Notes: generated from the sequence alone by a model not told the origin. Shown: positions 47,313 to 57,089, counted from the first letter of the stretch. The stretch: DNA of 64,000 nt from CBDIDH01 sp965277595 (GCA_965277595.1 CBDIDH010000002.1:3162001-3226000); one strand, 5' to 3'. Numbers and translations are program-made.

Positions 47313-50300
47313 GTGCCGATTAAACCTGGACGATACTACCAACTCCCCCATGGAAGTTTCAACGTGCGTAAACAACGCTCCTCGTTTCGCCGTCAAAGGC
47401 GCTCTAGCACGGTCGGGCTCCGGTACCTGTCGCTCGAGGCTCTGGAGGCCCGACGACTCCTGACCCAAACGCAGTACGGCCTCTTCGACACGGGTGTGGA
47501 CGCCAACGGCAACGCCCTGGCGGGTGGCGCGACCGATCCGCATTACACGCTGGTGCAGACCCAGGAGGGGACTGCCGGCATGCACGCCGTCGTCGCGTCG
47601 ACGCTGGCCGGCGGCTGGGTCTCGGATAATCCCACCGATGCCTGGATCGCCCCAACGGCCAACCAGGGCGCGAGCTCGACAAGTCCTCCAGGCACGTACG
47701 AGTATGAGACGACCTTCAACGTCCCCAGCGCCAACGGCGGCAACGGTCAGTTGACCGGCTTCTCGACCGCCGATAACGATATCGTCAATATCCTGATCAA
47801 TGGCAATTCGACCGGCTATTCCCAGACCAATGCCTTCACCGGATACATCAATTTCCGGATTAATGGTGGGATTGTCGCGGGGAACAACACGCTCGATTTC
47901 ATTGTCAGCAACGGCGGTTCGTCGGCGAACCCGACCGGGCTCCACGTCAAGGGCCTGACGCTCAACTTCCCCCCCACGATCGCCAGCGACAACAACAGCG
48001 TCACGGTCGTCAGTGGCCAGACCGCGACCAATACCGGGACCTTCAACGAACCCGACCCGAACGACACGGTGACCCTGACCGCCAGCAGAGGCACCGTCAC
48101 CCAGAGCAGCTCGCATAGCGGCACCTTCACCTACACCGAGACCAACCCGACCACCAGCGGCGCCGTGACGATCACCGCGACCAATGCCGAAGGCGCCACG
48201 GCAATCACGACCTTCAACCTCTACGTCAATCCCGATCCGCCGCCGACCCTCACCGCGGGCGGAACGACCAGCACCGCGCACTCCGGCGGCGCCGCCGTGA
48301 CGGTCGACCCAGGAATCATCCTCAACGATACGTACGGACCCAACCTGACCACCGCGACCGTCGCCATCGGAACCAACTTCACGCCCGCCGAAGACCGGCT
48401 CCTCTTCACCGCTCAGAATGGAATCACCGGTAGCTACAGCACCTCGACGGGTATCCTCACTCTCTCCGGCTCGGCGACCCCCGCGCAATATCAAGCCGCG
48501 CTCCAGTCGGTCCAGTACCAGGACATCAACTCCTCCACGGCGAACGACCTACCACGGAGCATCACCTTCTCGATCGCTCCGGGCGACTACAACCCCGCGA
48601 ACGGCCACTTTTACCAGTTTGTCTACAATCCCGGAATCACCTGGACCGCCGCGAAGGCCGCCGCTGACGCATCGAGCATCTATGGACTCCAGGGCTACCT
48701 GGCCACGCTGACCTCGGCGGCCGAGAATACCTTTGCCTTCTCCAAGACCCAGTCCACCGGCTGGATCGGAGCCAGCGACGCCGCCAATCCAGGGGTCTGG
48801 GCCTGGGCGGACGGCCCCGAGAACGGACTCCAGTTCTGGTCGGGTATTCGTAACGGCTCGCCATACGGTGGCCAATACAACGACTGGAACGCGGGAGAGC
48901 CCAATGATTCAGGAAACGTCGAGTTCTACGCTCAGTATCTCGCCAGCGGACTCTGGAACGACCTCGCGAATACATCCGTCGTGAACGGCTACCTGATCGA
49001 ATACGGTGGCCTGCCCAACGATCCGACGCTCCAGTTGACCTCGAACGCCTCGGTCAACGTCGCCACCTTCACCACCACGCCCACGGTCACCACCCCTTCG
49101 GCGACAACGAGCGTCAACGCTCCTAATTACACCCTGACCGGCACCGCGCAGGCGGGCAGTTTGATCCAGGTCTACAACGACGTCAATCACAACGGCAGCA
49201 TCGATATCGGCGAGTCCGTGGTCGGCTCCGAACAGCTCAACGCCGGCCAGACCTCGTACAGCATCGTAGTCCCCTTGACGCAGTCCTCGCCCAACAACTT
49301 CCTCGTCGTGGGGACGGTCTCCCCCTACAATGCCTCGACCCCGGCCATCGTGCCGACCATTACCGCGGACTCCACGCCTCCGGCCCTTCCGGTCGTCACC
49401 AGTCCGATCACGCCCATTTCCGTGAATGCCGCCACCACCGTCATCGGCGGGACCGCCGAGGCCGGCAGCCTGGTGAAAGTCTACGCCGACACCAACGGCG
49501 ACGGCGTCATCGACAACGGCGAGACCGTCGTCGGCTCGCAGCAGCTTTCCAACGGTCAGACCACGTTCACGATCGCCACTCCACTGACGCAAAACGCGGC
49601 TGATCACTTCCTGATCACCTCCACCGACGCCGCGGGGAACGCTTCGGCCACGGCGACCGTGCCGACGATCACGGAAGACTCGATCGCGCCGGCCGCCCCC
49701 GTCGTGCTCAGCCCGATGGCACCGATCTCGGTCAACACGCCCACCGCCTCGATCGGCGGGACCGCCGAGGCCGGCAGCCTGGTGAAGATCTATTCCGGCG
49801 GCTCAGTCGTCGGCACCGAGCAGCTTCCCGCCGGACAGACCTCGTATAGCATCGCCGTTCCCTTGACTCAAAACGCCAGCAACGTCTTCCTCGCCGTCTC
49901 GACCGACGCGGCGGGCAACCAGTCGTCCGTCACCGTCGTGCCGACGATCACGGAAAACTCGATCGCTCCGGCCGCCCCTGTCGTGCTCACCCCCGTCTCG
50001 CCGACCTCGGTCAATGCCGGCTCCGCGGTCGTGACCGGCCTCGCCAATCCCGGCAGCCTGGTGAAGATTTACTCTGACTTCAACGGCAACGGCCTCATCG
50101 ACATCGGCGACGTCGTCGTCGGGACCGAGCAGCTTCCCGCGGGCACGAGCAGCTTTGCCGTGACCGTGCCGCTGGCCCAGAACGTCGCCAATCATTTCGT
50201 GGCGACACAGACCGACGCGGCGACCAACATGTCGGCCCCGACCCCGGTTCCGACCATCACCGAAGACTCGATCGCCCCGCGAACCCCGAGGATCACCGGC

Positions 50301-53300
50301 CCGATCAATCCGATCCTGGTCAACACCTCGACCGGCACGATCACCGGCGTCGCCGAGGCGAATAGCCTGGTCCAGATCTATGCCGACCTCAACGACAACG
50401 GCTCGATCGACCAGGGCGAAACCGTTGTTGCCTCCGAGCAACTGACCGGTGGCGCCACAACCTTCTCGATCGCCGCTCCCCTGATCCCCAACGCGACGAA
50501 TTATTTCCTCGCGACGGCGACCGACGCGGCGGGCAACGAGTCGTCCTCGGCCGTCATTCCGGCGATCATGGAAGATTCGATCGCCCCGTCGATCCCGGTC
50601 GTCCTCAGCCCCTCGACTCCGTTAACGCTCAATGCGGGCTCGATCGCCCTGTCGGGAACGGCCGATCCCGGAACGCTCGTCCAGGTCTATCAGGACAACA
50701 ACAACGACGGCCTGGTTGACGCGGGCGACACGATCGTCGACTCGGCGCAACTTGGTGCAAGTCAGTCCTCGTTCAACTTCAACGTGCCTCTGACCCCGAA
50801 TTCGGTGAATGCGTTCCTCGTCACCTCGACCGACGCCGCCACCAATCAGTCCGTGGCCGCCATCGTGCCGCCGATCACGGAGGACTCGATTGCCCCGAAC
50901 GCGCCGGTCATCACGTCACCCTCGGTCCCCAGCTCGGTCAACGTTACCAACACGACGATTACCGGCACGGCCGAGGCCGGTAGCCTGGTGACGATCACCT
51001 CCGGCGGAACGGTCGTCGGTTCCGAGCAGTTGGCCCCTGGCCAGACCTCGTTCAGCATCAACGAACCGCTGAACCCGAACGCGGCGAACCAGTTCACGGC
51101 CACCGCGACCGACGCGGCCGGCAATGTCTCGGTTTCGGCCGTCGCCCCGACGATCACCGAGGACTCGATTGCTCCCTTCGCCCCGGTCGTGAGCACCCCC
51201 GGCTCTCCGACCTCGGTCAACGCCCTCGCCAGCACGCTCGCCGGAACGGCCGAGGCCGGTAGCCTGGTCACGGTCTACCTCGGCGATACCGTGGTCGGCA
51301 GCGAGCAGCTCAACCCCGGTCAGACCTCGTACAGCATCGGCGTCCCCTTGATCCAGAACGCCGACAACAACTTCACGATCACCGCGACCGACGCCGCGGG
51401 CAACGTCTCACTCTCCGCGGCCGCGCCGACGATCACCGCCGACTCGATCCCTCCCGACGCCCCGATCGTCCTGTCGCCTTCCTCGCCAGTCTCGGTCAAC
51501 ACCTCGACCGGCACGATCGCCGGCACGGCCGAGGCCGGCAGTCTGGTGACGATTAATTCGGGCGGCATGGTCGTCGGTTCCGAGCAGTTGGCCCCTGGCC
51601 AGACCTCGTTCAGCATCGCCGTGCCGCTGACACCGAATGCCGACAACAACTTCGTGACGACCGCGACCGACGCGGCCGGGAACGTCTCGTTGACGACCGT
51701 CGTGCCAACGATCACCGAAGATTCGATCGCGCCGATCGCCCCCGTCGTCGTCTCGCCTCTTGTTCCGACAACGGTGAACGCGACGACCAGCACGCTGACC
51801 GGAACGGCCGAGGCCGGTAGCCTCGTCTCGGTTTACGCGGGAAATACCTTGATCGGCACCGAGCAACTCGGCTCCGGTCAGACCTCGTACAGCATCGGCG
51901 TCCCCCTGGTCCAGAACGCCGCCAACAACTTCACGATCACCGCGACCGACGTCGCGGGCAACGTTTCGGTCTCGGCGACCGTGCCGACGATTACTGAAGA
52001 CTCGATCGCGCCGACCGCGCCGGTGGTGATCAACCCGAGTGCTCCGACCTCGGTCAACTCCGCCACGTTCACGTTCACCGGCACCGCCGAGCCCGGCAGC
52101 CTGGTGACGATCTACTCCGGCAATACGATCGTCGGCACCGAGCAGCTTGGCGCCGGTCAGACCTCGTACAGCATCGCCGTGCCGTTGAACTCCAACGCCG
52201 CCAACAACTTCACCGAGACCTCGACCGACGCCGCCGGCAATATCTCGTCGACGACGACCTTGCCGACGATCACCGAGGACTCGATCACACCGGCCGCGCC
52301 GGTCCTCGGCTCGCCTTCGAGCCCGACGACCGTGAACGCCACGACAACAACGTTCACCGGCACCGCCGAGGCCGGCAGCCTGGTCACGATCTACGCCGAT
52401 ACCAACGGCGATGGCGTCATCGATGACGGCGATTCCGTGGTCGGCACCGAGCAGCTTGGCACGAACCAGACTTCCTACAGCATCACCGTGCCGCTCGTGG
52501 CGAACACGGCCAATCACTTCCTGGTCACCTCGACCGACGCGGCCGGTAACCAGTCGTCGACCCTGGTCCTGCCAACGGTGACCGAGAGTCCGTCGATCAG
52601 AGGGACGGTTTATCTCGACCTCAACGCCAACGGCACGCTCGACGCCGGTGAGCCGGGCTTCGCCGGCCGGGTGGTCTTCCTCGACCTCCAGCACGACGGC
52701 AAGCTCGACCTGGGCGACCCATCGACGACCACCGACGCGAATGGAAAGTTCTCGTTCCCCGGCTTCGTCCAGGGAACCGCGACCGTGATGGAGGCTCCCG
52801 AACAGGACGTCAACGACCGCCTCGTCGTCGACCAGTTGCAAACCAAGGTCGATGGCAGCCTGACCGTGGGTGTCGTGCCGATCTCACCGGTCGCCCCGGT
52901 GCCGGTCGTCCCCAGCCCGTTCACGTCGAGCCCGCCAGCCGATTCCACCGGAGCCTTCATCCAGTCGCTCTATCACGCGGTTCTGGGTCGGACCAATACC
53001 CCGAGCGAGGTTGCCTACTGGAAAGCCAAGATGGCCGCCGGCGAGACCACGCAACAGGTGATCGCCGGCTTCGTTAACTCGCCCGAGCACCGCTCTCAGG
53101 AGGTCGTCTCGTACTACAATCGGTTCCTCCATCGGACGCCGAACGCGACCGAGTTGAACTCCTATGTTCAAAGCCTCCTCTCCGGTCAGCCCGAGACCAA
53201 GGTCGTGGAGTCGTTCCTGAACTCGCCCGAATACCAGGCGAGCCATGCGACGCCCGCTTCTCTCGTGACTGACCTCTATGACGAGGTGCTCGCCCGTTAC

Positions 53301-53570
53301 GGTGATCCGTCCGAGGTCAACTACTGGGAAGCTCAGATGACCGCCGGGATGAGCCGCCAGGAAGTCGAACGGCGCTTCGTCGAATCGCCGGAGGCCTACC
53401 GGGCGATCGTCGCCAGTGATTATTCGGCCTTCCTGCACCGCCCGGCCGATGCGCAGTCGGCCGGCTGGGTGACCGAGCTTGAAGGTCCAACGGGATCGCC
53501 GTCGACCGTCGCCGAGGAAATCCTCGGCAGCACCGAGTACCAACGCGCCGTCCAGACCGGCGGCCGTTAA
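47313..53570 (+). CDS. Giant planctomycete surface protein (LEPR-XLL-like, C-type lectin, Ig-like repeats, DUF4214-like)
   Basis: A 2085-residue protein. Basic N-terminus with LSLEALEARRLLTQ at about 41-54, the planctomycete LEPR-XLL sorting-type motif. A C-type-lectin-like domain lies at about 430-565 (GITWTAAKAAADASSIYGLQ, TGWIGASDAANPGVWAWADG, YNDWNAGEPNDSGNVEFYAQ). About 12 bacterial Ig-like repeats follow (about 585-1760), each with TGTAEAGSLV, EQL, GQTSYSI, TDAAGN and a TITEDSIAP linker. Next is an SdrD-B-like domain (GTVYLDLNANGTLDAGEPG), then DUF4214-like repeats at about 1875-2080 (FIQSLYHAVLGRTNTPSEVA). A large adhesin. The GTG start is uncertain; a GTG 17 codons later is also possible. 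Confidence 0.85.
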   Translation: MPIKPGRYYQLPHGSFNVRKQRSSFRRQRRSSTVGLRYLSLEALEARRLLTQTQYGLFDTGVDANGNALAGGATDPHYTLVQTQEGTAGMHAVVASTLAGGWVSDNPTDAWIAPTANQGASSTSPPGTYEYETTFNVPSANGGNGQLTGFSTADNDIVNILINGNSTGYSQTNAFTGYINFRINGGIVAGNNTLDFIVSNGGSSANPTGLHVKGLTLNFPPTIASDNNSVTVVSGQTATNTGTFNEPDPNDTVTLTASRGTVTQSSSHSGTFTYTETNPTTSGAVTITATNAEGATAITTFNLYVNPDPPPTLTAGGTTSTAHSGGAAVTVDPGIILNDTYGPNLTTATVAIGTNFTPAEDRLLFTAQNGITGSYSTSTGILTLSGSATPAQYQAALQSVQYQDINSSTANDLPRSITFSIAPGDYNPANGHFYQFVYNPGITWTAAKAAADASSIYGLQGYLATLTSAAENTFAFSKTQSTGWIGASDAANPGVWAWADGPENGLQFWSGIRNGSPYGGQYNDWNAGEPNDSGNVEFYAQYLASGLWNDLANTSVVNGYLIEYGGLPNDPTLQLTSNASVNVATFTTTPTVTTPSATTSVNAPNYTLTGTAQAGSLIQVYNDVNHNGSIDIGESVVGSEQLNAGQTSYSIVVPLTQSSPNNFLVVGTVSPYNASTPAIVPTITADSTPPALPVVTSPITPISVNAATTVIGGTAEAGSLVKVYADTNGDGVIDNGETVVGSQQLSNGQTTFTIATPLTQNAADHFLITSTDAAGNASATATVPTITEDSIAPAAPVVLSPMAPISVNTPTASIGGTAEAGSLVKIYSGGSVVGTEQLPAGQTSYSIAVPLTQNASNVFLAVSTDAAGNQSSVTVVPTITENSIAPAAPVVLTPVSPTSVNAGSAVVTGLANPGSLVKIYSDFNGNGLIDIGDVVVGTEQLPAGTSSFAVTVPLAQNVANHFVATQTDAATNMSAPTPVPTITEDSIAPRTPRITGPINPILVNTSTGTITGVAEANSLVQIYADLNDNGSIDQGETVVASEQLTGGATTFSIAAPLIPNATNYFLATATDAAGNESSSAVIPAIMEDSIAPSIPVVLSPSTPLTLNAGSIALSGTADPGTLVQVYQDNNNDGLVDAGDTIVDSAQLGASQSSFNFNVPLTPNSVNAFLVTSTDAATNQSVAAIVPPITEDSIAPNAPVITSPSVPSSVNVTNTTITGTAEAGSLVTITSGGTVVGSEQLAPGQTSFSINEPLNPNAANQFTATATDAAGNVSVSAVAPTITEDSIAPFAPVVSTPGSPTSVNALASTLAGTAEAGSLVTVYLGDTVVGSEQLNPGQTSYSIGVPLIQNADNNFTITATDAAGNVSLSAAAPTITADSIPPDAPIVLSPSSPVSVNTSTGTIAGTAEAGSLVTINSGGMVVGSEQLAPGQTSFSIAVPLTPNADNNFVTTATDAAGNVSLTTVVPTITEDSIAPIAPVVVSPLVPTTVNATTSTLTGTAEAGSLVSVYAGNTLIGTEQLGSGQTSYSIGVPLVQNAANNFTITATDVAGNVSVSATVPTITEDSIAPTAPVVINPSAPTSVNSATFTFTGTAEPGSLVTIYSGNTIVGTEQLGAGQTSYSIAVPLNSNAANNFTETSTDAAGNISSTTTLPTITEDSITPAAPVLGSPSSPTTVNATTTTFTGTAEAGSLVTIYADTNGDGVIDDGDSVVGTEQLGTNQTSYSITVPLVANTANHFLVTSTDAAGNQSSTLVLPTVTESPSIRGTVYLDLNANGTLDAGEPGFAGRVVFLDLQHDGKLDLGDPSTTTDANGKFSFPGFVQGTATVMEAPEQDVNDRLVVDQLQTKVDGSLTVGVVPISPVAPVPVVPSPFTSSPPADSTGAFIQSLYHAVLGRTNTPSEVAYWKAKMAAGETTQQVIAGFVNSPEHRSQEVVSYYNRFLHRTPNATELNSYVQSLLSGQPETKVVESFLNSPEYQASHATPASLVTDLYDEVLARYGDPSEVNYWEAQMTAGMSRQEVERRFVESPEAYRAIVASDYSAFLHRPADAQSAGWVTELEGPTGSPSTVAEEILGSTEYQRAVQTGGR

Positions 53571-53807
53571 ACACTCCAACAAACGACAACGCTCGGTTGA
53601 TCCGAGAACCCACGTTTCCCATCGCAAGGTCCGGCAGCCCCCCCAGGCTTCCGGGCCTGGCGGCACGTTCCGACCTCTAACAAGCTCTGACAAAAGGTAT
53701 CTGTTATGCGGGCGGAGGCCATAGCTGTAGTTTCCAATTTTCAGGGAGCTACAGGCCCATGGCGCAATCATCATCCCAGAGGAGATTTGTCGGAGCTTGT
53801 TAAGGTG

Positions 53808-54157
53808 AGATCAATCGGATCACGGTCACCATCTTCCAGGCAAAAGCCCAACCATCACGCAGCAAAATATCTCCCGGATTAACTCGCACCGCCACAACGA
53901 GGTCCGAGCCCTAGAGGACGGATATTTTCAGGAGATCCCGGTCAAGGAGGGCCAGTCGGTGAAGAAGGGGGGGCGGTGATGTTCAAGTGCGTCCCATTCT
54001 TCCACCAGGCGAGGTTGGATTCTAAGTTGGCCGATGTGCAAATCGCGCGGCTGGAGAACAATTAAACCAAGAAGCTTGTTGAAATAAAAAGGTCTCACAG
54101 AACGAGATCGAGCTTCTCGCAGACAGGTTGGCGAAAGCCGAGGCCAGAGCGGAATAG
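53808..54157 (+). pseudogene. HlyD-type efflux membrane-fusion protein remnant
   Basis: Across shifting frames the sequence reads VTVTIFQAKA, then HRHNEVRALEDGYFQEIPVK with EGQSVKKGGRVMFKCVPFFH, ARLDSKLADVQIARLENN, then SQNEIELLADRLAKAEARAE. This is the lipoyl/hairpin start of planctomycete HlyD-like adaptor subunits of RND pumps. Frameshifts, internal stops and loss of the C-terminal two thirds make it a fragment. Confidence 0.65.
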
Positions 54158-54774
54158 GCAGGCGGTGTCGCCAACTCGTTGAGAACGTATACAGAAGGCT
54201 CCTCATCGGTCAGAAGGCTGACCAACTCGACACGATCGATGTCTCGCGACGCGACGTCGACGCCGCGATTGTTCTTGAACCACATCATGCGCCAGTACCC
54301 GAACCCCGACATATTTTCGAATAAATGGACAGTGGAGCGGTGAACGCCGTGCGGCCCGGAGGTGCGGTCTTCCGTTTTCGGGACGGTTTCGACGAAACGG
54401 CAGAAGGTTAGCGGCATCGGTGCGGCAGCCCTGGGGTAAGGCCGCGTCTCTCCGCCATTCAACACATCCTCGTAGTTCCGGCCGTTTTCCCGCTTCGGAT
54501 CGCCAACAGGCCGTACTGCTCGCCGGCTCAACTCCGCCTTACGAATATCCTCGGGAGGCCCCGTGGGGATGATCGGCGTTTCAGGCCAACCAACGGACTC
54601 CACCAGAGTCAAAGCCGAGCCGATTCGCGAGGTCGGCAGGTCATGCCGATTGACGGAGAAGACGGCATCAAGTTCGGTCGCGGCCACGATGATCCGCATC
54701 ACGACGCGCCAGGGTTTGGTCAAGTGAGAAATCTCCCCATAACGCCTTGAAACACGATCAGATTCTATCCCCAT
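54022..54774 (-). CDS. Uncertain bacterial open frame, 250 aa, probably composite
   Basis: An open frame whose middle (VHLFENMSGFGYWRMMWFKN, DIDRVELVSLLTDEEPSVYV) looks like a real planctomycete protein segment, while its last 40 residues are antisense to the HlyD remnant and its first 60 lack clear character. It is best taken as a truncated gene fused by rearrangement to neighbouring sequence. I would not assign a function. Confidence 0.3.
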   Translation of the reverse strand: MGIESDRVSRRYGEISHLTKPWRVVMRIIVAATELDAVFSVNRHDLPTSRIGSALTLVESVGWPETPIIPTGPPEDIRKAELSRRAVRPVGDPKRENGRNYEDVLNGGETRPYPRAAAPMPLTFCRFVETVPKTEDRTSGPHGVHRSTVHLFENMSGFGYWRMMWFKNNRGVDVASRDIDRVELVSLLTDEEPSVYVLNELATPPAYSALASAFANLSARSSISFCETFLFQQASWFNCSPAARFAHRPT

Positions 54775-54826
54775 GAGGCTGATGCCGCGAGTGGCATCTC
54801 AAACCTCAGTCTACCCCATCGTCAGA

Positions 54827-54961
54827 TCAGACATCATGGCACCCCGGCCATTGGATATGCTGCCTAGCGGCCTCGAAGCAGCGATCCTTGTCTTTCTGCT
54901 CTTCCCAAGCCAATGCTCCAACAACCACAGCGAGGAAAATCCAAAACAGTTCTAATTTCAT
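54827..54961 (-). CDS. Membrane mini-protein, 44 aa, first phage gene after block 2
   Basis: A 44-residue frame with one helix (LELFWIFLAVVVGALAWEEQ) and a C-terminal part with two Cys (DRCFEAARQHIQWPGCHDV). Its start overlaps the stop of the next gene (TGATG), which shows that the phage operon is intact up to here. The junction with bacterial block 2 must lie between 54774 and 54827. Confidence 0.55.
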   Translation of the reverse strand: MKLELFWIFLAVVVGALAWEEQKDKDRCFEAARQHIQWPGCHDV

Positions 54962-55305
54962 CACTCGTCTCCTGGTCGGTTGCGCTTCGCCGTCAGCATG
55001 GCATCGGCATACTCAAACCGAAACTCAGCATACCGCTCCAACGCCTCATCTGTGGATGCCTCATGGGTTCGTTTCCATCCTTGCAAAAATTCGGAGAAGG
55101 TTATGGGGCAATGGGCGGCGAAGTAATCACGCAATGACATGCCAGGGTTAGCGGGCTGGAACAGGGTGTGCCGGTGCATCTGACCGTCGAATGTGGCGGT
55201 CGGCGGAATAGCAGCAAGTGGGAATGCAAAGCCTCCGTCAATCATGTGAGCTACCGCCGTTTGAATCGTTGGTCGATGGTAACTTCCAAGGCCAAAGCTC
55301 TCCAA
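54961..55305 (-). CDS. Conserved phage protein, 114 aa
   Basis: A 114-residue protein containing MSLRDYFAAHCPITFSEF and a helical C-terminus (EALERYAEFRFEYADAMLTA). LRDYFAA-type proteins are frequent phage accessory products. It overlaps the upstream gene by 68 bases in another frame. Function unknown. Confidence 0.65.
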   Translation of the reverse strand: MESFGLGSYHRPTIQTAVAHMIDGGFAFPLAAIPPTATFDGQMHRHTLFQPANPGMSLRDYFAAHCPITFSEFLQGWKRTHEASTDEALERYAEFRFEYADAMLTAKRNRPGDE

Positions 55306-55453
55306 GATTGTTACCCTGAATGGCGACTGATATACACATGACCGCGTTGTAGGATGGATATAGAGCGCCGCCCCACGAGCCGCGCATCATCTTGGATAAG
55401 AGATGACCGTATCCGTAAGCGACCCAGCTTAGAATGAGACGTAGTAACGTCAT
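55238..55453 (-). CDS. Small phage protein, 71 aa
   Basis: A 71-residue protein (LRLILSWVAYGYGHLLSKMM, RGSWGGALYPSYNAVMCISV) with a hydrophobic beginning and a basic/aromatic middle. It is coupled to its upstream neighbour by an ATGA overlap but overlaps the downstream gene by 68 bases, which is unusual; the true end of use may be earlier. Function unknown. Confidence 0.45.
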   Translation of the reverse strand: MTLLRLILSWVAYGYGHLLSKMMRGSWGGALYPSYNAVMCISVAIQGNNLGELWPWKLPSTNDSNGGSSHD

Positions 55454-55635
55454 TCCGAACTCTCGCCTTTAAATTGATTGAGCTTTTCCACCTTGATACA
55501 AGTGGAGAACAAATCACCAGACCCACGCAGCATCATCCCGCCTATCATTTCGCAACGGTCAGACTGAACCACAGTGTAAATTGCGGCGGCTAACACTGAA
55601 AGAAGCAACGCAGCTAACAAAATCCAATCTCTCAT
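55450..55635 (-). CDS. Membrane-anchored small protein, 61 aa
   Basis: The ATG at 55633-55635 overlaps the upstream stop by 4 bases. N-terminal helix (WILLAALLLSVLAAAIYTVV) then a soluble part with two Cys (DRCEMIGGMMLRGSGDLFST). A periplasmic domain is likely. Function unknown. Confidence 0.55.
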   Translation of the reverse strand: MRDWILLAALLLSVLAAAIYTVVQSDRCEMIGGMMLRGSGDLFSTCIKVEKLNQFKGESSE

Positions 55636-55952
55636 GGCTCCACGCTCTCGGATCGATTGAAAACGAGCTTTCTCATATCTTCCAAATGGTATTTCAAGGC
55701 TTCGACGTGGCCACCGTTGCCAGTACCGTCCTTCGGCCTGAACCCCTGTTGCCATAGCCGATTGAAAAGCTCCTGCACCTCATTAGAGCCAAGCGTGAAA
55801 CTTGGCTTGACATGCTCTCCATACTTCACAGTTTCGATAGTCATATTAGTCACAATCCGACGGTCGCCCATAGGATCTGGGAAGCGATTTTCTTCGAGCA
55901 GAAATCCTTGGCTGTTGGAAAATGGCTCGTACGCAGTCAACAATTTATACAT
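55632..55952 (-). CDS. Hypothetical phage protein, 106 aa
   Basis: A 106-residue protein (VTNMTIETVKYGEHVKPSFT, GSNEVQELFNRLWQQGFRPK, DGTGNGGHVEALKYHLEDMR). The GHVEALKYHLEDMRKLV helix is a pattern I recall in phage accessory proteins. It overlaps both neighbours by 4-8 bases. Function unknown. Confidence 0.6.
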   Translation of the reverse strand: MYKLLTAYEPFSNSQGFLLEENRFPDPMGDRRIVTNMTIETVKYGEHVKPSFTLGSNEVQELFNRLWQQGFRPKDGTGNGGHVEALKYHLEDMRKLVFNRSESVEP

Positions 55953-56325
55953 TCGTCGTCTCGCCTTCTATGAGGGTAGTCGCTGTTAACGGCATGAAGT
56001 AGGCTGCTACCCAATGCTCACCGTTCTTCAGATACGCACTCAAAAGGCACTCGCCGTCGTCAGTGTAGGGAGTTAGAACCCAATGGTCAAAGCGGTCATC
56101 CTGACAACGCTTAACATACGGTAGCTCGTATAGATGATCCATTTCATTGAAAGCCTGCAGGTCATCATCCGAGCCAAAACCGGAAACGTAATTGGGAGCG
56201 TGGGGACGCGCCGCAAATAGGAATCCTTTGCCGCGAGCATTATCATAAAACACCCGGCTCCAATGACGATGCCCAGCCTTACGATAGCACGCTTCCATTG
56301 AGAAACTATTCTTACGACTGCTCAT
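55945..56325 (-). CDS. Hypothetical phage protein, 126 aa
   Basis: The ATG at 56323-56325 overlaps the stop of the upstream gene by 4 bases, so it is preferred to a start at 56385. Mixed alpha/beta protein (AGHRHWSRVFYDNARGKGF, WVLTPYTDDGECLLSAYLKN, HWVAAYFMPLTATTLIEGE). No family recognised. Confidence 0.55.
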   Translation of the reverse strand: MSSRKNSFSMEACYRKAGHRHWSRVFYDNARGKGFLFAARPHAPNYVSGFGSDDDLQAFNEMDHLYELPYVKRCQDDRFDHWVLTPYTDDGECLLSAYLKNGEHWVAAYFMPLTATTLIEGETTNV

Positions 56326-57089
56326 CCCCGCCTCGGTTGTTCTTTGAGCAGGGCAGCCAATGCGGCCTCGCCTTTGTTTACCCATGCGTGAGCGACCATC
56401 ACGAACCCACGATTTTGAACTGCGTCACGCCAAGATTGCAAAGCGGCTATAACCTGTGATATTAATTCGCTCGACACGGTGACGGCCTCTGCCTTGAGTA
56501 CGCCGTTACCATCCCGATTGAGTTCCTCTGCATGCGCAACGGCGGACTCTTCATCTTGCCAGATTTCATAGGTGTCTCCATCGCGGCCATCGTATACGAT
56601 CCATGATCCTGTATCCTTGCTTTGGCGCACCTGATACCGTTCTTTACTCGCTTCCCGCTCGATTAATCCCAGCGCTATATCCAGCCTGTCACCTATGCGG
56701 CATCCGTGCTTTGAATGTTTTCCGTCTGGATGGGAGGGTATTTCCGCATCATCAAGCCGCTTGTGTACATAGTCTTTAAACTTTTGCAGCGCTGCCAACT
56801 CATCCGGCTGTTGGGTGCGCTCAAAGTTATCTCTCCGAATCCCCTCTTTATTCATCCCATAGCATACAAGGCATTGGAAGCCATTATGTCCGCAGGTTCC
56901 GTCGTTGTGGCTTTTTCTCATGGCTTGAACCGAATCCGACTGTTCGGTGGCTGCTTTGGCGGATTCATAGGCTTCGACGAAGTGGAGCATCCAACCGCTT
57001 CCGCCTGGCTGAAAGCTATCAGCCCCATCGAGCACCAATTTTGTCAGACGTTGTTGCGCCGCTTTGAATGCTTGATCGTCTATTTCCAT
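56322..57089 (-). CDS. Hypothetical phage protein with Cys/His centre, 255 aa
   Basis: The ATG at 57087-57089 follows GGGGG and shortens the overlap with the next gene to 10 bases, so it is preferred to 57101. A middle zone has NDGTCGHNGFQCLVCYGMN (possible zinc site) and SHPDGKHSKHGCRIGDRLDI. The end is helical (WRDAVQNRGFVMVAHAWVNK). It may be a fusion of two small accessory modules. Function unknown. Confidence 0.55.
   Translation of the reverse strand: MEIDDQAFKAAQQRLTKLVLDGADSFQPGGSGWMLHFVEAYESAKAATEQSDSVQAMRKSHNDGTCGHNGFQCLVCYGMNKEGIRRDNFERTQQPDELAALQKFKDYVHKRLDDAEIPSHPDGKHSKHGCRIGDRLDIALGLIEREASKERYQVRQSKDTGSWIVYDGRDGDTYEIWQDEESAVAHAEELNRDGNGVLKAEAVTVSSELISQVIAALQSWRDAVQNRGFVMVAHAWVNKGEAALAALLKEQPRRG

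Noticed and set aside
47229..48494. A 421-codon minus-strand frame opposite the giant adhesin
   Set aside because: Arg/Gly-rich shadow without domain content; the plus strand carries clear lectin and Ig-like modules.
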